From the NCBI GenBank assembly GCA_030613505.1, contig JAUWLW010000005.1, forward strand, positions 19,581 to 83,580: 64,000 nt of DNA, read 5' to 3'. Below, piece by piece: positions 17,869 to 26,217 of this stretch; position 1 is the stretch's first letter, and each line of letters begins with the position of its first letter. The stretch is from Candidatus Zixiibacteriota bacterium (GTDB lineage Bacteria > RBG-13-66-14 > B26-G2 > WVWN01). The notes under the pieces are model-generated. The model was given only the letters and a program-made list of their open reading frames with translations, did no database searches and was not told the origin of the DNA. The position numbers and the translations under genes are program-made.

Positions 17869-18651
17869 ATGAATAGATTCCCCGTAACCTTGTCCATATT
17901 CGCGGTCTTTGCGGCCGCCGTCCTCGCGCAACAGGAGGGGACCGAACCCGAGCCCACGCCCACCGTTCAATATCTACCGGCCTACGTGTTCCCCGCGGTC
18001 TACGTGTACGGCGGCGCGGCGTGGGGGCCGTCGTACGACGCCGCGCCGGATATCACCGGGAGGGCCGCCGCCATCGGCCTGAACGAACCGCTCGGTGACA
18101 TTGGAACGCTTTCCGCTATCGGCGTAACGTTCGACTTCTTCGTCGGCCCGTACGTTGCCGCCTCTCTCAAAATGACGCACGAACAGGCTCGCCGCCGTAA
18201 AACCGCTCTGAAATATGACTACTTCACCTTTCCAAAAATGCCGCCGCCCCTCACGCCTTCGGGGCCCGTCGAGGAGCATCTCGCCTACAAATTCCAAAAC
18301 ATAGATTACAAAATAGCGCTCAAATACGTACCTTTCCCCCATTGGCCGGTTACGCCGTACGCGTCCGCGGGCGTGGGCGGCAACCTGACGTCGATGGACG
18401 TAGACGATCAGGTCTCGGACGCCGTGCTTCAAAAACGCGAGGGCGGCGCCCTCTTGACGACGGGTTGGTTCCAACAGTACTCCTTCGACTGGGCCGTCTT
18501 CGCCGGTATCCAGGTGAACCTGGGCGACAACCTGTTCCTTATCACGGAATACAACTACGACCGCCAATTCCGCGAACACGAGGTCGCGGGCTACAAATAC
18601 CGCACCGGCCTCCAAGGCCTTTACGCCGGCGGGGGATGGCGGTTCCTTTAG
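17869..18651 (+). CDS. Outer membrane beta-barrel protein
   Basis: 260 residues with a signal peptide (MNRFPVTLSIFAVFAAAVLAQQ) followed by alternating amphipathic strands rich in Tyr, Gly and Phe. The last strand, GLQGLYAGGGWRFL, ends in an aromatic-hydrophobic pair as in proteins inserted by BamA. The layout resembles small OmpW/OmpX-type barrels (about 8 strands with long loops), but no family signature was recognised. ATG 17869 is right after a possible promoter. The downstream glycosyltransferase starts 12 nt later, so they may be cotranscribed. A role as a surface porin or structural barrel is inference. Confidence 0.7.
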   Translation: MNRFPVTLSIFAVFAAAVLAQQEGTEPEPTPTVQYLPAYVFPAVYVYGGAAWGPSYDAAPDITGRAAAIGLNEPLGDIGTLSAIGVTFDFFVGPYVAASLKMTHEQARRRKTALKYDYFTFPKMPPPLTPSGPVEEHLAYKFQNIDYKIALKYVPFPHWPVTPYASAGVGGNLTSMDVDDQVSDAVLQKREGGALLTTGWFQQYSFDWAVFAGIQVNLGDNLFLITEYNYDRQFREHEVAGYKYRTGLQGLYAGGGWRFL

Positions 18652-18663
18652 GTTAAACGTGCC

Positions 18664-19704
18664 ATGAGGCTTATCGCGATAAAGACCCACGCCGCCGGGG
18701 ACCTCCTGCTGACAACGCCGGCCCTCCGCGCGCTGCGACGCGGCTTCCCGGAAGCCGACCTGGTCCTTTTGACGGGGCGAGCCAACGTCAACGTCGCCGG
18801 CGCGATCCCCGACGTGGACGCGTACATGTTCGTGGACGAGAAGGTCGCGTTCAAACCCAACCCCCTCACGACGTACCGGCTGGCCAAAGACGTTAAAAAC
18901 TCCGGAGCGGACGTAGCGTTTCTCTTCCAACCGTGGCCGGGGTTGGCGCGAATACTACATTTGGGAGGCGCAACCGTGTACGCACCGTTTGCCGAACGGA
19001 AACCGCCCAGATACCTGGCGGGCGGCGCACCTTGGCAACCGAACGCCGACAAATATATCGCCCAAAATTACGTCGAGGTGGCCGAAGCGGCGGGCTGTGC
19101 CCGCGACGACTTACGACTCGACTTCGTAATCCCGCACGGCGTCCCGACGGCGGCCGAAATCACCGGGATTAAAAAAAAGAAGAAGTACGTGGCGCTGGTG
19201 CCGTCGGGAGGGAGGAACCCGCGCGAAACCGTCGTCGCGAAAGTGCCGCCGGCGTACTTCTTCGTGGAGATCGCCGATTTTATCAAGAAAGAAACCGGCC
19301 GCCCCGTCGTGCTGGTGGGCGGACCGCACGACCGGGAGAGGTGCGCCGCCGTAGCCGCTAAAGCGGGTAACCCGAATGTCATAAACCTCGCCGGCAAAAC
19401 GGATATATTCGAAAGCGCCAGGGTAATCGACGGCGCGGCCTACTTAATAACCGTCGACTCGCTACCCCTACACGTTGGCGTTGCCCTGAAGAAGCCAACC
19501 CTCGGCCTCTTCGCTCCCACCAACCCGGACGCGCTCCTCCCCCGCGACGGACCCGCCGCGGCCGTCACCGCCGAATTGGAATGCGCCCCCTGCTACGCCA
19601 ACGCGCCCTCCCCTCGCTGCAAACGCCCTTTCAAGTACGAATGCCGCGAACGCATCCCGCTAGCGCCGGTCAAAGAATATATCTTGAAGCGCGAGAAAAA
19701 ATAA
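18664..19704 (+). CDS. Glycosyltransferase family 9 (heptosyltransferase-like)
   Basis: A GT-B fold enzyme of 346 residues that adds heptose or a related sugar to the LPS inner core. RLIAIKTHAAGDLLLTTPALRALRRGFPEADLVLLTG is the typical family 9 N-terminus. The C-terminal half has the nucleotide-sugar site (VPSGGRNPRETVVAKVPP, VVLVGGPHDRERCAAVA, NLAGKTDIFESARVI, then SLPLHVGVALKKPTLGLFAPTNPD). A C-terminal Cys cluster (CAPCYANAPSPRCKRPFKYECRERI) is seen in some GT9 proteins. It starts 12 nt after the barrel gene. The exact acceptor is unknown. Confidence 0.88.
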   Translation: MRLIAIKTHAAGDLLLTTPALRALRRGFPEADLVLLTGRANVNVAGAIPDVDAYMFVDEKVAFKPNPLTTYRLAKDVKNSGADVAFLFQPWPGLARILHLGGATVYAPFAERKPPRYLAGGAPWQPNADKYIAQNYVEVAEAAGCARDDLRLDFVIPHGVPTAAEITGIKKKKKYVALVPSGGRNPRETVVAKVPPAYFFVEIADFIKKETGRPVVLVGGPHDRERCAAVAAKAGNPNVINLAGKTDIFESARVIDGAAYLITVDSLPLHVGVALKKPTLGLFAPTNPDALLPRDGPAAAVTAELECAPCYANAPSPRCKRPFKYECRERIPLAPVKEYILKREKK

Positions 19705-19712
19705 GTTATAAT
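19684..19712 (+). promoter_or_regulatory. Promoter inside the glycosyltransferase 3' end
   Basis: TTGAAG (19684-19689), 17-bp spacer, perfect TATAAT (19707-19712). It overlaps the stop of the glycosyltransferase gene and would drive the lipoprotein at 19846 with a leader of about 125 nt. Confidence 0.55.
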
Positions 19713-19845
19713 ACATAATATAAACAGTCATATTTACCGAAAACGGGCGGCGTTCCGGGATGCGCGAGCGATAAGCGGCTCGAGCCGAGAGGACTGCGGA
19801 CGCTGGTCGCCCGACGTTCAACGCTCGAGTTACGGGGAGAAAAGA

Positions 19846-20868
19846 ATGCGCGGTTGGATATTCTTAACGCTGGGGGCGGCGGCCGCGGCCCTGGTAATGT
19901 CCTGCGGCGAAGACGAGGTTACGACCCCCACCGCTTCGGTGGGCTCCTGGACCGTCATCGAGCCGCCGTACGAAGGGGCGTGGACCCACTGCGACGTCCA
20001 AGCAGACGGCACCGTATGGGCAACGGTCCTTTTGGCGGACTCTAAACGCGCCGCGGTGGTCCGCTATAAAGACGGCGCCTGGGGCATAAAAAAATTCGAG
20101 CCCGTCGTCACGGAAGCGCTGAATGACATCCTCATGTTCGACGGCGGCCGCGGCTGGGCCTGCGGCAACGGCGGCGCGCTCCTCGATTACCGCGGCGGCC
20201 AATGGTTCCTCACCCGCCTTTACAACGATTTAGAATATCTGCACCTGGGCGGCGTCGACGCCTCCCACGTCTGGGTAAACGCCATCTCCCGGCCGTACGG
20301 CGTGCCGGCGATCTTCCACTACGACGGCAGCCAATGGCGCGAGGCGGAGAAGCCGCGAGGTTATACGAGCTTCGGGCCATTTTACATGACGGCGGCCGAC
20401 GCCGGCTTCATGGTCGCCCGGGGAGAAGCGGGCGACGAAGTCTTCAAGTTGCGCGGAACGCGTTGGGAGCCGGCTTTGACGTTCAACGAAAATCTGCATC
20501 TGTACGACATAGCCGGCGACGGCGCCATAACGTACGCGGTGGGCGAACGCCGGCTGGCGAGGGAAAAGCTCGGCCGCGTCTACCAGCTGACGCCCGAGCT
20601 CCGGAACATTACGCCCGCCATCCTGGCTTCGGAAGAATATTATTACCGGGCGTGTTACGCCGACCACCTCGGCGGCTTGTGGGTAGCCGCCGCGCCCTAC
20701 CGCCCCATAACCGCGGTTTATAGGCTGCTTTACTGGGACGGCCGGCGTTGGACGGAGGCCGCCGTGGCCAACAAGACGAGTGCCGTTCCCCGCTTCTTCG
20801 ACATCGAATTCGTCGACGGCGCCGGCTGGGCCGTGGGCGGGACGACCTTCGCCCGCTATCGAAAGTAA
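19846..20868 (+). CDS. Lipoprotein with WD/Kelch-like repeats, paralogue 1
   Basis: 340 residues with a lipoprotein signal (LGAAAAALVMSCGED). The body is made of repeated Trp- and Gly-rich units such as GRGWACGNGGALL, GAWGIKKFEP, SHVWVNAI and GRRWTEAAVANK, suggesting a beta-propeller like the photosynthesis-system-II-assembly/sortilin or BNR type. It is clearly paralogous to the next gene along its whole length (CDVQADGTVWATVLLAD against CDVQPDGIFWGAVRLDG). GGGGAG precedes ATG 19846. A perfect-palindrome terminator follows. Surface or periplasmic binding is the likely role; the ligand is unknown. Confidence 0.8.
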   Translation: MRGWIFLTLGAAAAALVMSCGEDEVTTPTASVGSWTVIEPPYEGAWTHCDVQADGTVWATVLLADSKRAAVVRYKDGAWGIKKFEPVVTEALNDILMFDGGRGWACGNGGALLDYRGGQWFLTRLYNDLEYLHLGGVDASHVWVNAISRPYGVPAIFHYDGSQWREAEKPRGYTSFGPFYMTAADAGFMVARGEAGDEVFKLRGTRWEPALTFNENLHLYDIAGDGAITYAVGERRLAREKLGRVYQLTPELRNITPAILASEEYYYRACYADHLGGLWVAAAPYRPITAVYRLLYWDGRRWTEAAVANKTSAVPRFFDIEFVDGAGWAVGGTTFARYRK

Positions 20869-20881
20869 CGTTGAATTATAT

Positions 20882-20905
20882 AGCCGGCCTTAAGGCCGGC
20901 TTTTT
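20882..20905 (+). terminator. Terminator of lipoprotein paralogue 1
   Basis: A perfect 20-nt palindrome (AGCCGGCCTT and complement) followed by TTTTT. The same palindrome occurs after paralogue 2. Confidence 0.85.
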
Positions 20906-20958
20906 CTTTACGCGATATTAGCCCACCGGCCCATAATTTCCTCCGCCAACAGAGAGTA

Positions 20959-20987
20959 TTGCCAAAATAACAGAAATATGTTAATAA
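20959..20987 (+). promoter_or_regulatory. Promoter of lipoprotein paralogue 2
   Basis: TTGCCA (20959-20964), 17-bp AT-rich spacer, TAATAA (20982-20987), leaving a 130-nt leader before the ATG at 21121. Confidence 0.5.
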
Positions 20988-21120
20988 TATAACAAGCGGG
21001 GGCCGGCATTACCCACGAATAGATAAATCTGGGATAGGCTCCCTACCCCGTCATTTTCTACGACCGGGGATAGAATGTCAACGGGCGCACCGCCGAGGGG
21101 TACGAATAAAAGGAGGGACC

Positions 21121-22146
21121 ATGAACTATACAAAAATCTGCGCGGCAGTCCTATCGTTCGCGGTTTTGACGATATGCTGCGGCGAAGAGGAAACTACCAC
21201 GCCCGAGCTGGGGGCGTGGACTTTTTTCGCGCCGCCGTACAAAGGCGCCTGGAACCATTGCGACGTCCAACCGGACGGTATTTTCTGGGGTGCGGTACGA
21301 CTTGACGGCTCAGGCCGCGCCGCAATCGTGCGCTTCGACGGCGCGTCCTGGTCCAAAAGAGAATTCGAACCGTCGGTTACGGAAGCGTTGAACGCGGTCC
21401 TGATGTTCGCCGACGGCTCGGGATGGGCGTGCGGCAATAACGGCGCGCTGTTGGAACGCCGCGACGGCGAGTGGGAGTTGCACCGGCCTTACGACGACGT
21501 AGATTACTACTACCTTAGCGCGACAAGCTCCGCCCGCGTATGGGCGGTCGGCCAAGCGACCGTATATCCACGGAGCTATTTGCCGGTAATACTTTACTAC
21601 GAAGGTGGCCGGTGGCACGAAGCCGCCAAACCGTCGGGTTATACAAGCTTCGGGCCGGTGGTCATTACGCCTAGCGGCGGGTACCTCGTAGCGCGCCGGA
21701 GCGAAGGCGACGAAATACTGCGCCTTTCCGGGAAGACGTGGGGGCAACCGGTAACGCTCGAGAGATCTCTCCGCTTATACGGCCTCGCGGCCGCCGGCGG
21801 CTATGCCTTCGCGGTAGGAGAGGAAAGGCCGAGCTCCGTAAAGCGCGGGGCGGTATTTCAGTTAACCCCGAGCGTCCGCGACATAACGCCCAACGTCCCT
21901 TCGCCCGCCGACTACTACTACCGCGCGGCGTACGCTACTCCCGACGGACGCCTGTGGGTATCGGCGGCCCCGTACGGGCCCGGCGGTCGCGACTATAAAC
22001 TACTTTACTGGGACGGCGACGCCTGGTACGAAGCCGCGGTAACCAACCGAACGGGGATTACGACGCGCGTCTTCGAGTTCGGCTTCGCAACCGGCGCGGG
22101 GTGGGCCGTCGGCGGCGAAACGTACGCTCGATACCAGGAACCGTAA
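21121..22146 (+). CDS. Lipoprotein with WD/Kelch-like repeats, paralogue 2
   Basis: 341 residues, lipobox LTICC near residue 20, and the same repeat architecture as the gene at 19846: GSGWACGNNGALL, GASWSKREFEPSVTEALNAVLMF, SARVWAVGQ, and a C-terminal GAGWAVGGETYARYQ that matches paralogue 1 almost exactly. It has its own promoter, a strong AAAGGAGGG ribosome site and its own copy of the palindromic terminator. The tandem duplication therefore included the regulatory flanks. Divergence is moderate and spread through the protein, so both copies appear to be maintained. The function is unknown. Confidence 0.8.
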   Translation: MNYTKICAAVLSFAVLTICCGEEETTTPELGAWTFFAPPYKGAWNHCDVQPDGIFWGAVRLDGSGRAAIVRFDGASWSKREFEPSVTEALNAVLMFADGSGWACGNNGALLERRDGEWELHRPYDDVDYYYLSATSSARVWAVGQATVYPRSYLPVILYYEGGRWHEAAKPSGYTSFGPVVITPSGGYLVARRSEGDEILRLSGKTWGQPVTLERSLRLYGLAAAGGYAFAVGEERPSSVKRGAVFQLTPSVRDITPNVPSPADYYYRAAYATPDGRLWVSAAPYGPGGRDYKLLYWDGDAWYEAAVTNRTGITTRVFEFGFATGAGWAVGGETYARYQEP

Positions 22147-22153
22147 ATGCGAA

Positions 22154-22178
22154 AGCCGGCCTTAAGGCCGGCTTTTTT
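22154..22178 (+). terminator. Terminator of lipoprotein paralogue 2
   Basis: The same 20-nt palindrome as at 20882 followed by six T. It also lies just past the convergent rpiB stop. Confidence 0.85.
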
Positions 22179-22626
22179 ATTTGGCGTAATCGCCCTCGAT
22201 AGCTTTTATCTTGTCCACCCTTCGGGCGTGGCGGCCGCCCTCGAACGGCGTCTCGAGCCAAACGGCCAGCATCTCCCGGGCGTAATGGAAACCCGTCTGG
22301 TCTCCCGAGAGGACCAGGACGTTGGCGTCGTTGTCGGCGCGCGTCAGCCGGGCCATGTAGACGGTCCAACATAGCGCCGCGCGGACGCCGGGCACCTTAT
22401 TGGCCGCCATCGACATGCCGAGGCCGGTGGCGCACACCAGGACGCCGCGCTCGGCCTCGCCCCGCGCCACCGCCTCCGCCGCGGCCCGGCCGAAGTCCAC
22501 GTAGTCGCACGACTCCTCGCCGTCGGTGCCGAAGTCGACGACGTCATGACCCATCTCCGCGGCGACGCCCTTCAAGTACTCTTTCAGCGGGTAGCCGCGG
22601 TGGTCGGCCGCGAAAGCTATCTTCAT
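22177..22626 (-). CDS. rpiB: Ribose 5-phosphate isomerase B
   Basis: Interconverts ribulose 5-phosphate and ribose 5-phosphate (RpiB/LacAB family). The true start is ATG 22626 ([15 protein letters not shown]), overlapping the glyA stop by 4 nt; the listed ORF is 25 codons too long. The 149 residues are normal. [16 protein letters not shown] and [25 protein letters not shown] contain the active-site Cys and the anion loop. The glyA-rpiB overlap is common in other phyla. The Gly-Thr-Gly of the loop is Ala-Thr-Gly here, a mild variation. Confidence 0.95.
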   Translation of the reverse strand: MKIAFAADHRGYPLKEYLKGVAAEMGHDVVDFGTDGEESCDYVDFGRAAAEAVARGEAERGVLVCATGLGMSMAANKVPGVRAALCWTVYMARLTRADNDANVLVLSGDQTGFHYAREMLAVWLETPFEGGRHARRVDKIKAIEGDYAK

Positions 22627-23909
22627 GCCGCCATACCCCGTTTCTTCGCCTCCTCGACGTAGCGCGCTTTCATCTCGGCATACAGCGGGAAGCGCTCGCA
22701 CAGCTCGCGCACCTCTTCGCGTACCTCCGCGACGACGACATCGTTCTCAATATCCTTCAGGACGCGAGCGATCATGTCGCCGATGGCCTCCATCTCCGGC
22801 TCCTTCATGCCGCGCGTCGTCAGCGCCGGCGTCCCGATGCGGATGCCGGAGGTAACGAACGGTTTCTGCGGGTCGAAGGGGATGGTGTTCTTGTTTACGG
22901 TGATGCCGGCGTCCTCCAGCCGCTTCTCGGCCACCTTGCCCGTCAGCTCGACCGGCCTGAGGTCCACCAGCATGAGGTGGGTGTCCGTTCCGCCGGAGAC
23001 GATGCGCAGGCCGTTTTCGGCCAGGCGCGCCGCCAGCGCCGCGGCGTTGGCCACGATCTGCTTTTGGTAATCCTTGAACTCGGGCTTCAGCGCCTCGGCC
23101 AGACACACCGCCTTGGCCGCGATGACGTGCATCAGCGGGCCGCCCTGAATACCCGGGAAGACGACGCGGTCGAGGTCCTTGGCCAGCTCCTCCCGGCACA
23201 TGATCATCCCGGCCCGGGGGCCACGCAGCGTCTTGTGGGTGGTGGTGGTTACGTAGTCGGCTATCCCCACCGGCGTGGGGTGGAGGCCGGTCGCGACCAG
23301 CCCCGCGATGTGGGCAATGTCCGCGACCATCACCGCGCCGACCTCGTCGCAGATCTCGCGGAACTTCGTGAAGTCTAGGATGCGCGGATAGGCGCTGGCG
23401 CCCACCATGACGAGCTTGGGCTTATGTTCGTGCGCCAGCTTGCGCAGCGCGTCGAAGTCGACGGTCTCGTCGTCCTCGCGCACGCCGTACTGGACGACGT
23501 TGAAGTATTTGCCCGAGAAGTTAATGGGGTGGCCGTGGCTCAGGTGGCCGCCGTGGCTGAGGTTCATCCCCAGCATGGTGTCGCCCGGCTCCATCACGGT
23601 GAAGTAAACGGCCATGTTGGCCTGGGTGCCGCAGTGAGGCTGGGCGTTCACGTGCTCGGCGCCGAAGAGTTCCTTGGCGCGCTCGATAGCGAGCGACTCG
23701 CCGACGTCGACGTACTGGCAGCCGCCGTAGTAGCGGCGCCCCGGGTAACCCTCGGCGTACTTGTTAGTCATTACGGAGCCGACGGTTTCGAGCACGGCCT
23801 CACTCACGAAGTTTTCGCTGGCGATAAGCTCCAGCGTTTCGCTCTGGCGCCGTATTTCCCCCAGGACCGCCGCGGCCACTTCCGGATCGGTTTCCCATAA
23901 GTGACTCAT
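22623..23909 (-). CDS. glyA: Serine hydroxymethyltransferase
   Basis: PLP enzyme making glycine and methylene-tetrahydrofolate from serine. It starts at ATG 23909 with GGAGG 7 nt upstream; the listed ORF is 13 codons too long. The 428 residues carry [31 protein letters not shown], the His-rich [17 protein letters not shown], and the PLP lysine in [15 protein letters not shown]. All catalytic elements are present. It is the first gene of a glyA-rpiB pair under a near-consensus promoter. Confidence 0.97.
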   Translation of the reverse strand: MSHLWETDPEVAAAVLGEIRRQSETLELIASENFVSEAVLETVGSVMTNKYAEGYPGRRYYGGCQYVDVGESLAIERAKELFGAEHVNAQPHCGTQANMAVYFTVMEPGDTMLGMNLSHGGHLSHGHPINFSGKYFNVVQYGVREDDETVDFDALRKLAHEHKPKLVMVGASAYPRILDFTKFREICDEVGAVMVADIAHIAGLVATGLHPTPVGIADYVTTTTHKTLRGPRAGMIMCREELAKDLDRVVFPGIQGGPLMHVIAAKAVCLAEALKPEFKDYQKQIVANAAALAARLAENGLRIVSGGTDTHLMLVDLRPVELTGKVAEKRLEDAGITVNKNTIPFDPQKPFVTSGIRIGTPALTTRGMKEPEMEAIGDMIARVLKDIENDVVVAEVREEVRELCERFPLYAEMKARYVEEAKKRGMAA

Positions 23910-23938
23910 ATTTAAACCTCCGACTGCTACCTCTCGTA

Positions 23939-23967
23939 AAAATAACACCGGCCCGTAGGCAAGTCAA
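23939..23967 (-). promoter_or_regulatory. Promoter of glyA-rpiB
   Basis: Minus strand TTGACT (23962-23967), 17-bp spacer, TATTTT (23939-23944), about 30 bp before the ATG. Confidence 0.55.
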
Positions 23968-24056
23968 TCCTAATCCAGGACGGGATACGTGTAGCACGGC
24001 GCCGCCTAAACCTACTTATAAATTTAGAACACTTGCCAACAATTCAAAATTTCAGC

Positions 24057-24085
24057 TTGATTTTGATGGAGGCCGGCGTTATAAT
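24057..24085 (+). promoter_or_regulatory. Promoter of the PorV-like gene
   Basis: TTGATT (24057-24062), 17-bp spacer, perfect TATAAT (24080-24085), 24 bp before the GTG start. Confidence 0.55.
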
Positions 24086-24108
24086 GCGAAATGTAAGGGG
24101 GTTACGAA

Positions 24109-25098
24109 GTGAGAAAATTAACGATAATAATTACCGCGATTACAATAATGGCCGCCGTGCCCGCTCGGAGCGAGACGAGGGACACAGCCCAATTTATATG
24201 GCTCTATATCGAACCAGGCTCCCGGCCCGGCGGCCTGGGCAAGGCGTTCACGGGTTTAGCCGACGACGTAAACGCCTCGTTCTACAACCCGGGCGGCCTG
24301 GCGCTGCTAGAAAAGAACGGTATTACCGTGATGCACGAGCCCCGCGGCACCGGAGACCTTAAGGACATCTTCTACGACTACGCCGCGTTCGCGCACCGCG
24401 CCGGCAAATACGGCACGCTGTGCTTCGACATAATATACAGCGACGCCGGCAAAAGCGACATAACCGACCCCGAAGGCCGGAAAATTGGAGTTATGCACAG
24501 TTACGGCGCGGCGCCGTCTCTCTATTGGAGTTATCCTGTCCTGAAAGACCTCGGCGTGGGCGTCGGCCTGACGTACGCGTACCAGCACCTCACGGACCTT
24601 CCCGGCGGCGTTGACCAGCAGCTGCTGTTCAACGGCGGCGTCCTTTATAAAACGCCCCTCAAGGGCCTTTCCGGCGGCTTGGCCTTCAACAACCTCGGCA
24701 CAAACAAAACCGGCACGCGGGTGACCGAGGAGAAAGAAGAAATCGAAGCCAGTTGGGCGCCCCCGCGTACGATGCGGCTGGGGCTGGCCTACAAAGTGTT
24801 CTCGAGCGACCTCAACGACCTCACCGTCGCCGCCGACGGCTCGAAGCTCTTGATGAACCTCGACGACGGCCTGAGCGAGGAGTTCGGCCAGGCGGTATAT
24901 TCCGGCGGCGCCGAATACACGTACGCCAAGATGGTCGCCGTACGGGCCGGGTACTACCGCGACAGGTGGGGCGAAATCAAAGGATTAGCCTTGGGTTTCG
25001 GCTTCGCGTATAAAAGCCTCAGCTTCGACTACGCCCGCGTCCCGGAGGGCGAGCTCTTCGGCGACCGGCACCGCTTCGCCGTCGGGTACATCTTTTAA
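24109..25098 (+). CDS. PorV/PorQ-family outer membrane protein
   Basis: 329 residues, GTG start at 24109 (AAGGGGG upstream), signal peptide to about residue 20. The segment GSRPGGLGKAFTGLADDVNASFYNPGGLALL is the hallmark of the PorV/PorQ (UPF0164) family related to FadL barrels. PorV shuttles sorting-domain cargo from the type IX translocon to the attachment complex. A C25 peptidase with such a signal lies 15 kb away, which makes a T9SS role attractive, but FCB genomes carry many PorV-like paralogues of other function. It continues with 15 nt spacing into the NHL gene and probably forms an operon through 31.5 kb. Confidence 0.82.
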   Translation: MRKLTIIITAITIMAAVPARSETRDTAQFIWLYIEPGSRPGGLGKAFTGLADDVNASFYNPGGLALLEKNGITVMHEPRGTGDLKDIFYDYAAFAHRAGKYGTLCFDIIYSDAGKSDITDPEGRKIGVMHSYGAAPSLYWSYPVLKDLGVGVGLTYAYQHLTDLPGGVDQQLLFNGGVLYKTPLKGLSGGLAFNNLGTNKTGTRVTEEKEEIEASWAPPRTMRLGLAYKVFSSDLNDLTVAADGSKLLMNLDDGLSEEFGQAVYSGGAEYTYAKMVAVRAGYYRDRWGEIKGLALGFGFAYKSLSFDYARVPEGELFGDRHRFAVGYIF

Positions 25099-25113
25099 AG
25101 CGCGGAAATACGC

Positions 25114-26148
25114 GTGGCCCACCCGAAGCCCATCTTCGAAAAGAAAAAAGCCGTCGTCACCGCAGCCGTGGCGGCGGCTTTAACGTCGCCGGCCGCGGCG
25201 GTGATAATCGGCGGCGGCGAACTCGCCACCGTACCCGAGGGTTTCAAGGCGGTCGCCGTCGTGGGCGAGGCCGGCCGCGGCGACGGCCAGTTCAACGAAC
25301 CCACCGCGGTCGCCTTTGACGGCGCGCGTCGCCTCTACGTCGTCGACAGCCGCAACGTACGGCTCGAGCGCTTCTTCTCCCAGGGCGACTTCGACATGGC
25401 TTTCGGCCGCTTCGGGTGGAAGGGCGAGGGGCTCGTTTCGCCGCACGGCATCGCGGCCGACCAGGAACTTTACGTATACGTAAGCGACCGCGAGCGCGGC
25501 CTGATCCACCAGTACGACATCTACGGCAAATATCTCAAATCGTACGGCCAGACGCAGAAGATAGCGACGTGGTTCGAACGGCCCGCCGGCCTCGCCGTCG
25601 ACAAGCTCGGCAACCTGTGGGTCGCGGATACCGGCAACCACAAGGTCAAACGCATTAACCTCCTGGGCGAAATCACGTTGGAAGTGGGCTACTACGGCTC
25701 GGGACCGGGGAAACTCAACCTCCCCGCCGACGTCGCGGTAGACGAAAGCGGCGGCGTCGTCGTAGCCGACGCCGGGAACTCGCGGCTGCAGCGCTTCGAC
25801 CGCTTCGGCAACCCCGTTGCCGTGATCACCGGGGGCGGCGGCGAGCAACTGCGCAACCCTTCCGGCGTTTGCCTCGACCGCTTCGGCAACATATTCGCGT
25901 CGGACACCGGAAACGACCGCCTCGTGGCGTTCGACGCCGACGGCCGGTACCTGTGCGAATACGGGAAACTGGGCCGCGGTAAAAAGGACTTCAACCACCC
26001 GGTAGGCCTTTGCTTCGGCGAGGGCGGCAAATTATATGTAGCGGATACCTACAATAACGTAATAAAAGTATTGGAAGTACAATACCGCCTCCCGGACCGC
26101 GTCGAGAAGCCGCCGCGGCTCCCGGCGCCGGCGCCGAACGAAAGGTAA
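25114..26148 (+). CDS. Secreted NHL-repeat beta-propeller protein
   Basis: 344 residues with an N-terminal hydrophobic export segment (about 12-32) after a basic start. Five or six NHL repeats follow, for example GQFNEPTAVAFDGARRLYVVD, RPAGLAVDKLGNLWVADTGNHKV, LNLPADVAVDESGGVVVADAGNSRLQRF and LRNPSGVCLDRFGNIFASDTGNDRL. These form a six-blade propeller used for protein or ligand binding. The start is GTG 25114 with a weak ribosome site. The genes on both sides are outer-membrane proteins, so an envelope scaffold role is likely. No catalytic residues are evident. Confidence 0.85.
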   Translation: MAHPKPIFEKKKAVVTAAVAAALTSPAAAVIIGGGELATVPEGFKAVAVVGEAGRGDGQFNEPTAVAFDGARRLYVVDSRNVRLERFFSQGDFDMAFGRFGWKGEGLVSPHGIAADQELYVYVSDRERGLIHQYDIYGKYLKSYGQTQKIATWFERPAGLAVDKLGNLWVADTGNHKVKRINLLGEITLEVGYYGSGPGKLNLPADVAVDESGGVVVADAGNSRLQRFDRFGNPVAVITGGGGEQLRNPSGVCLDRFGNIFASDTGNDRLVAFDADGRYLCEYGKLGRGKKDFNHPVGLCFGEGGKLYVADTYNNVIKVLEVQYRLPDRVEKPPRLPAPAPNER

Positions 26149-26217
26149 ACCCCGAAAACCGCCTGCGGCCGCGGCCCTACCAGCGCCAGTACCCCCGGGA
26201 GGGGGCGTTTTTATATA

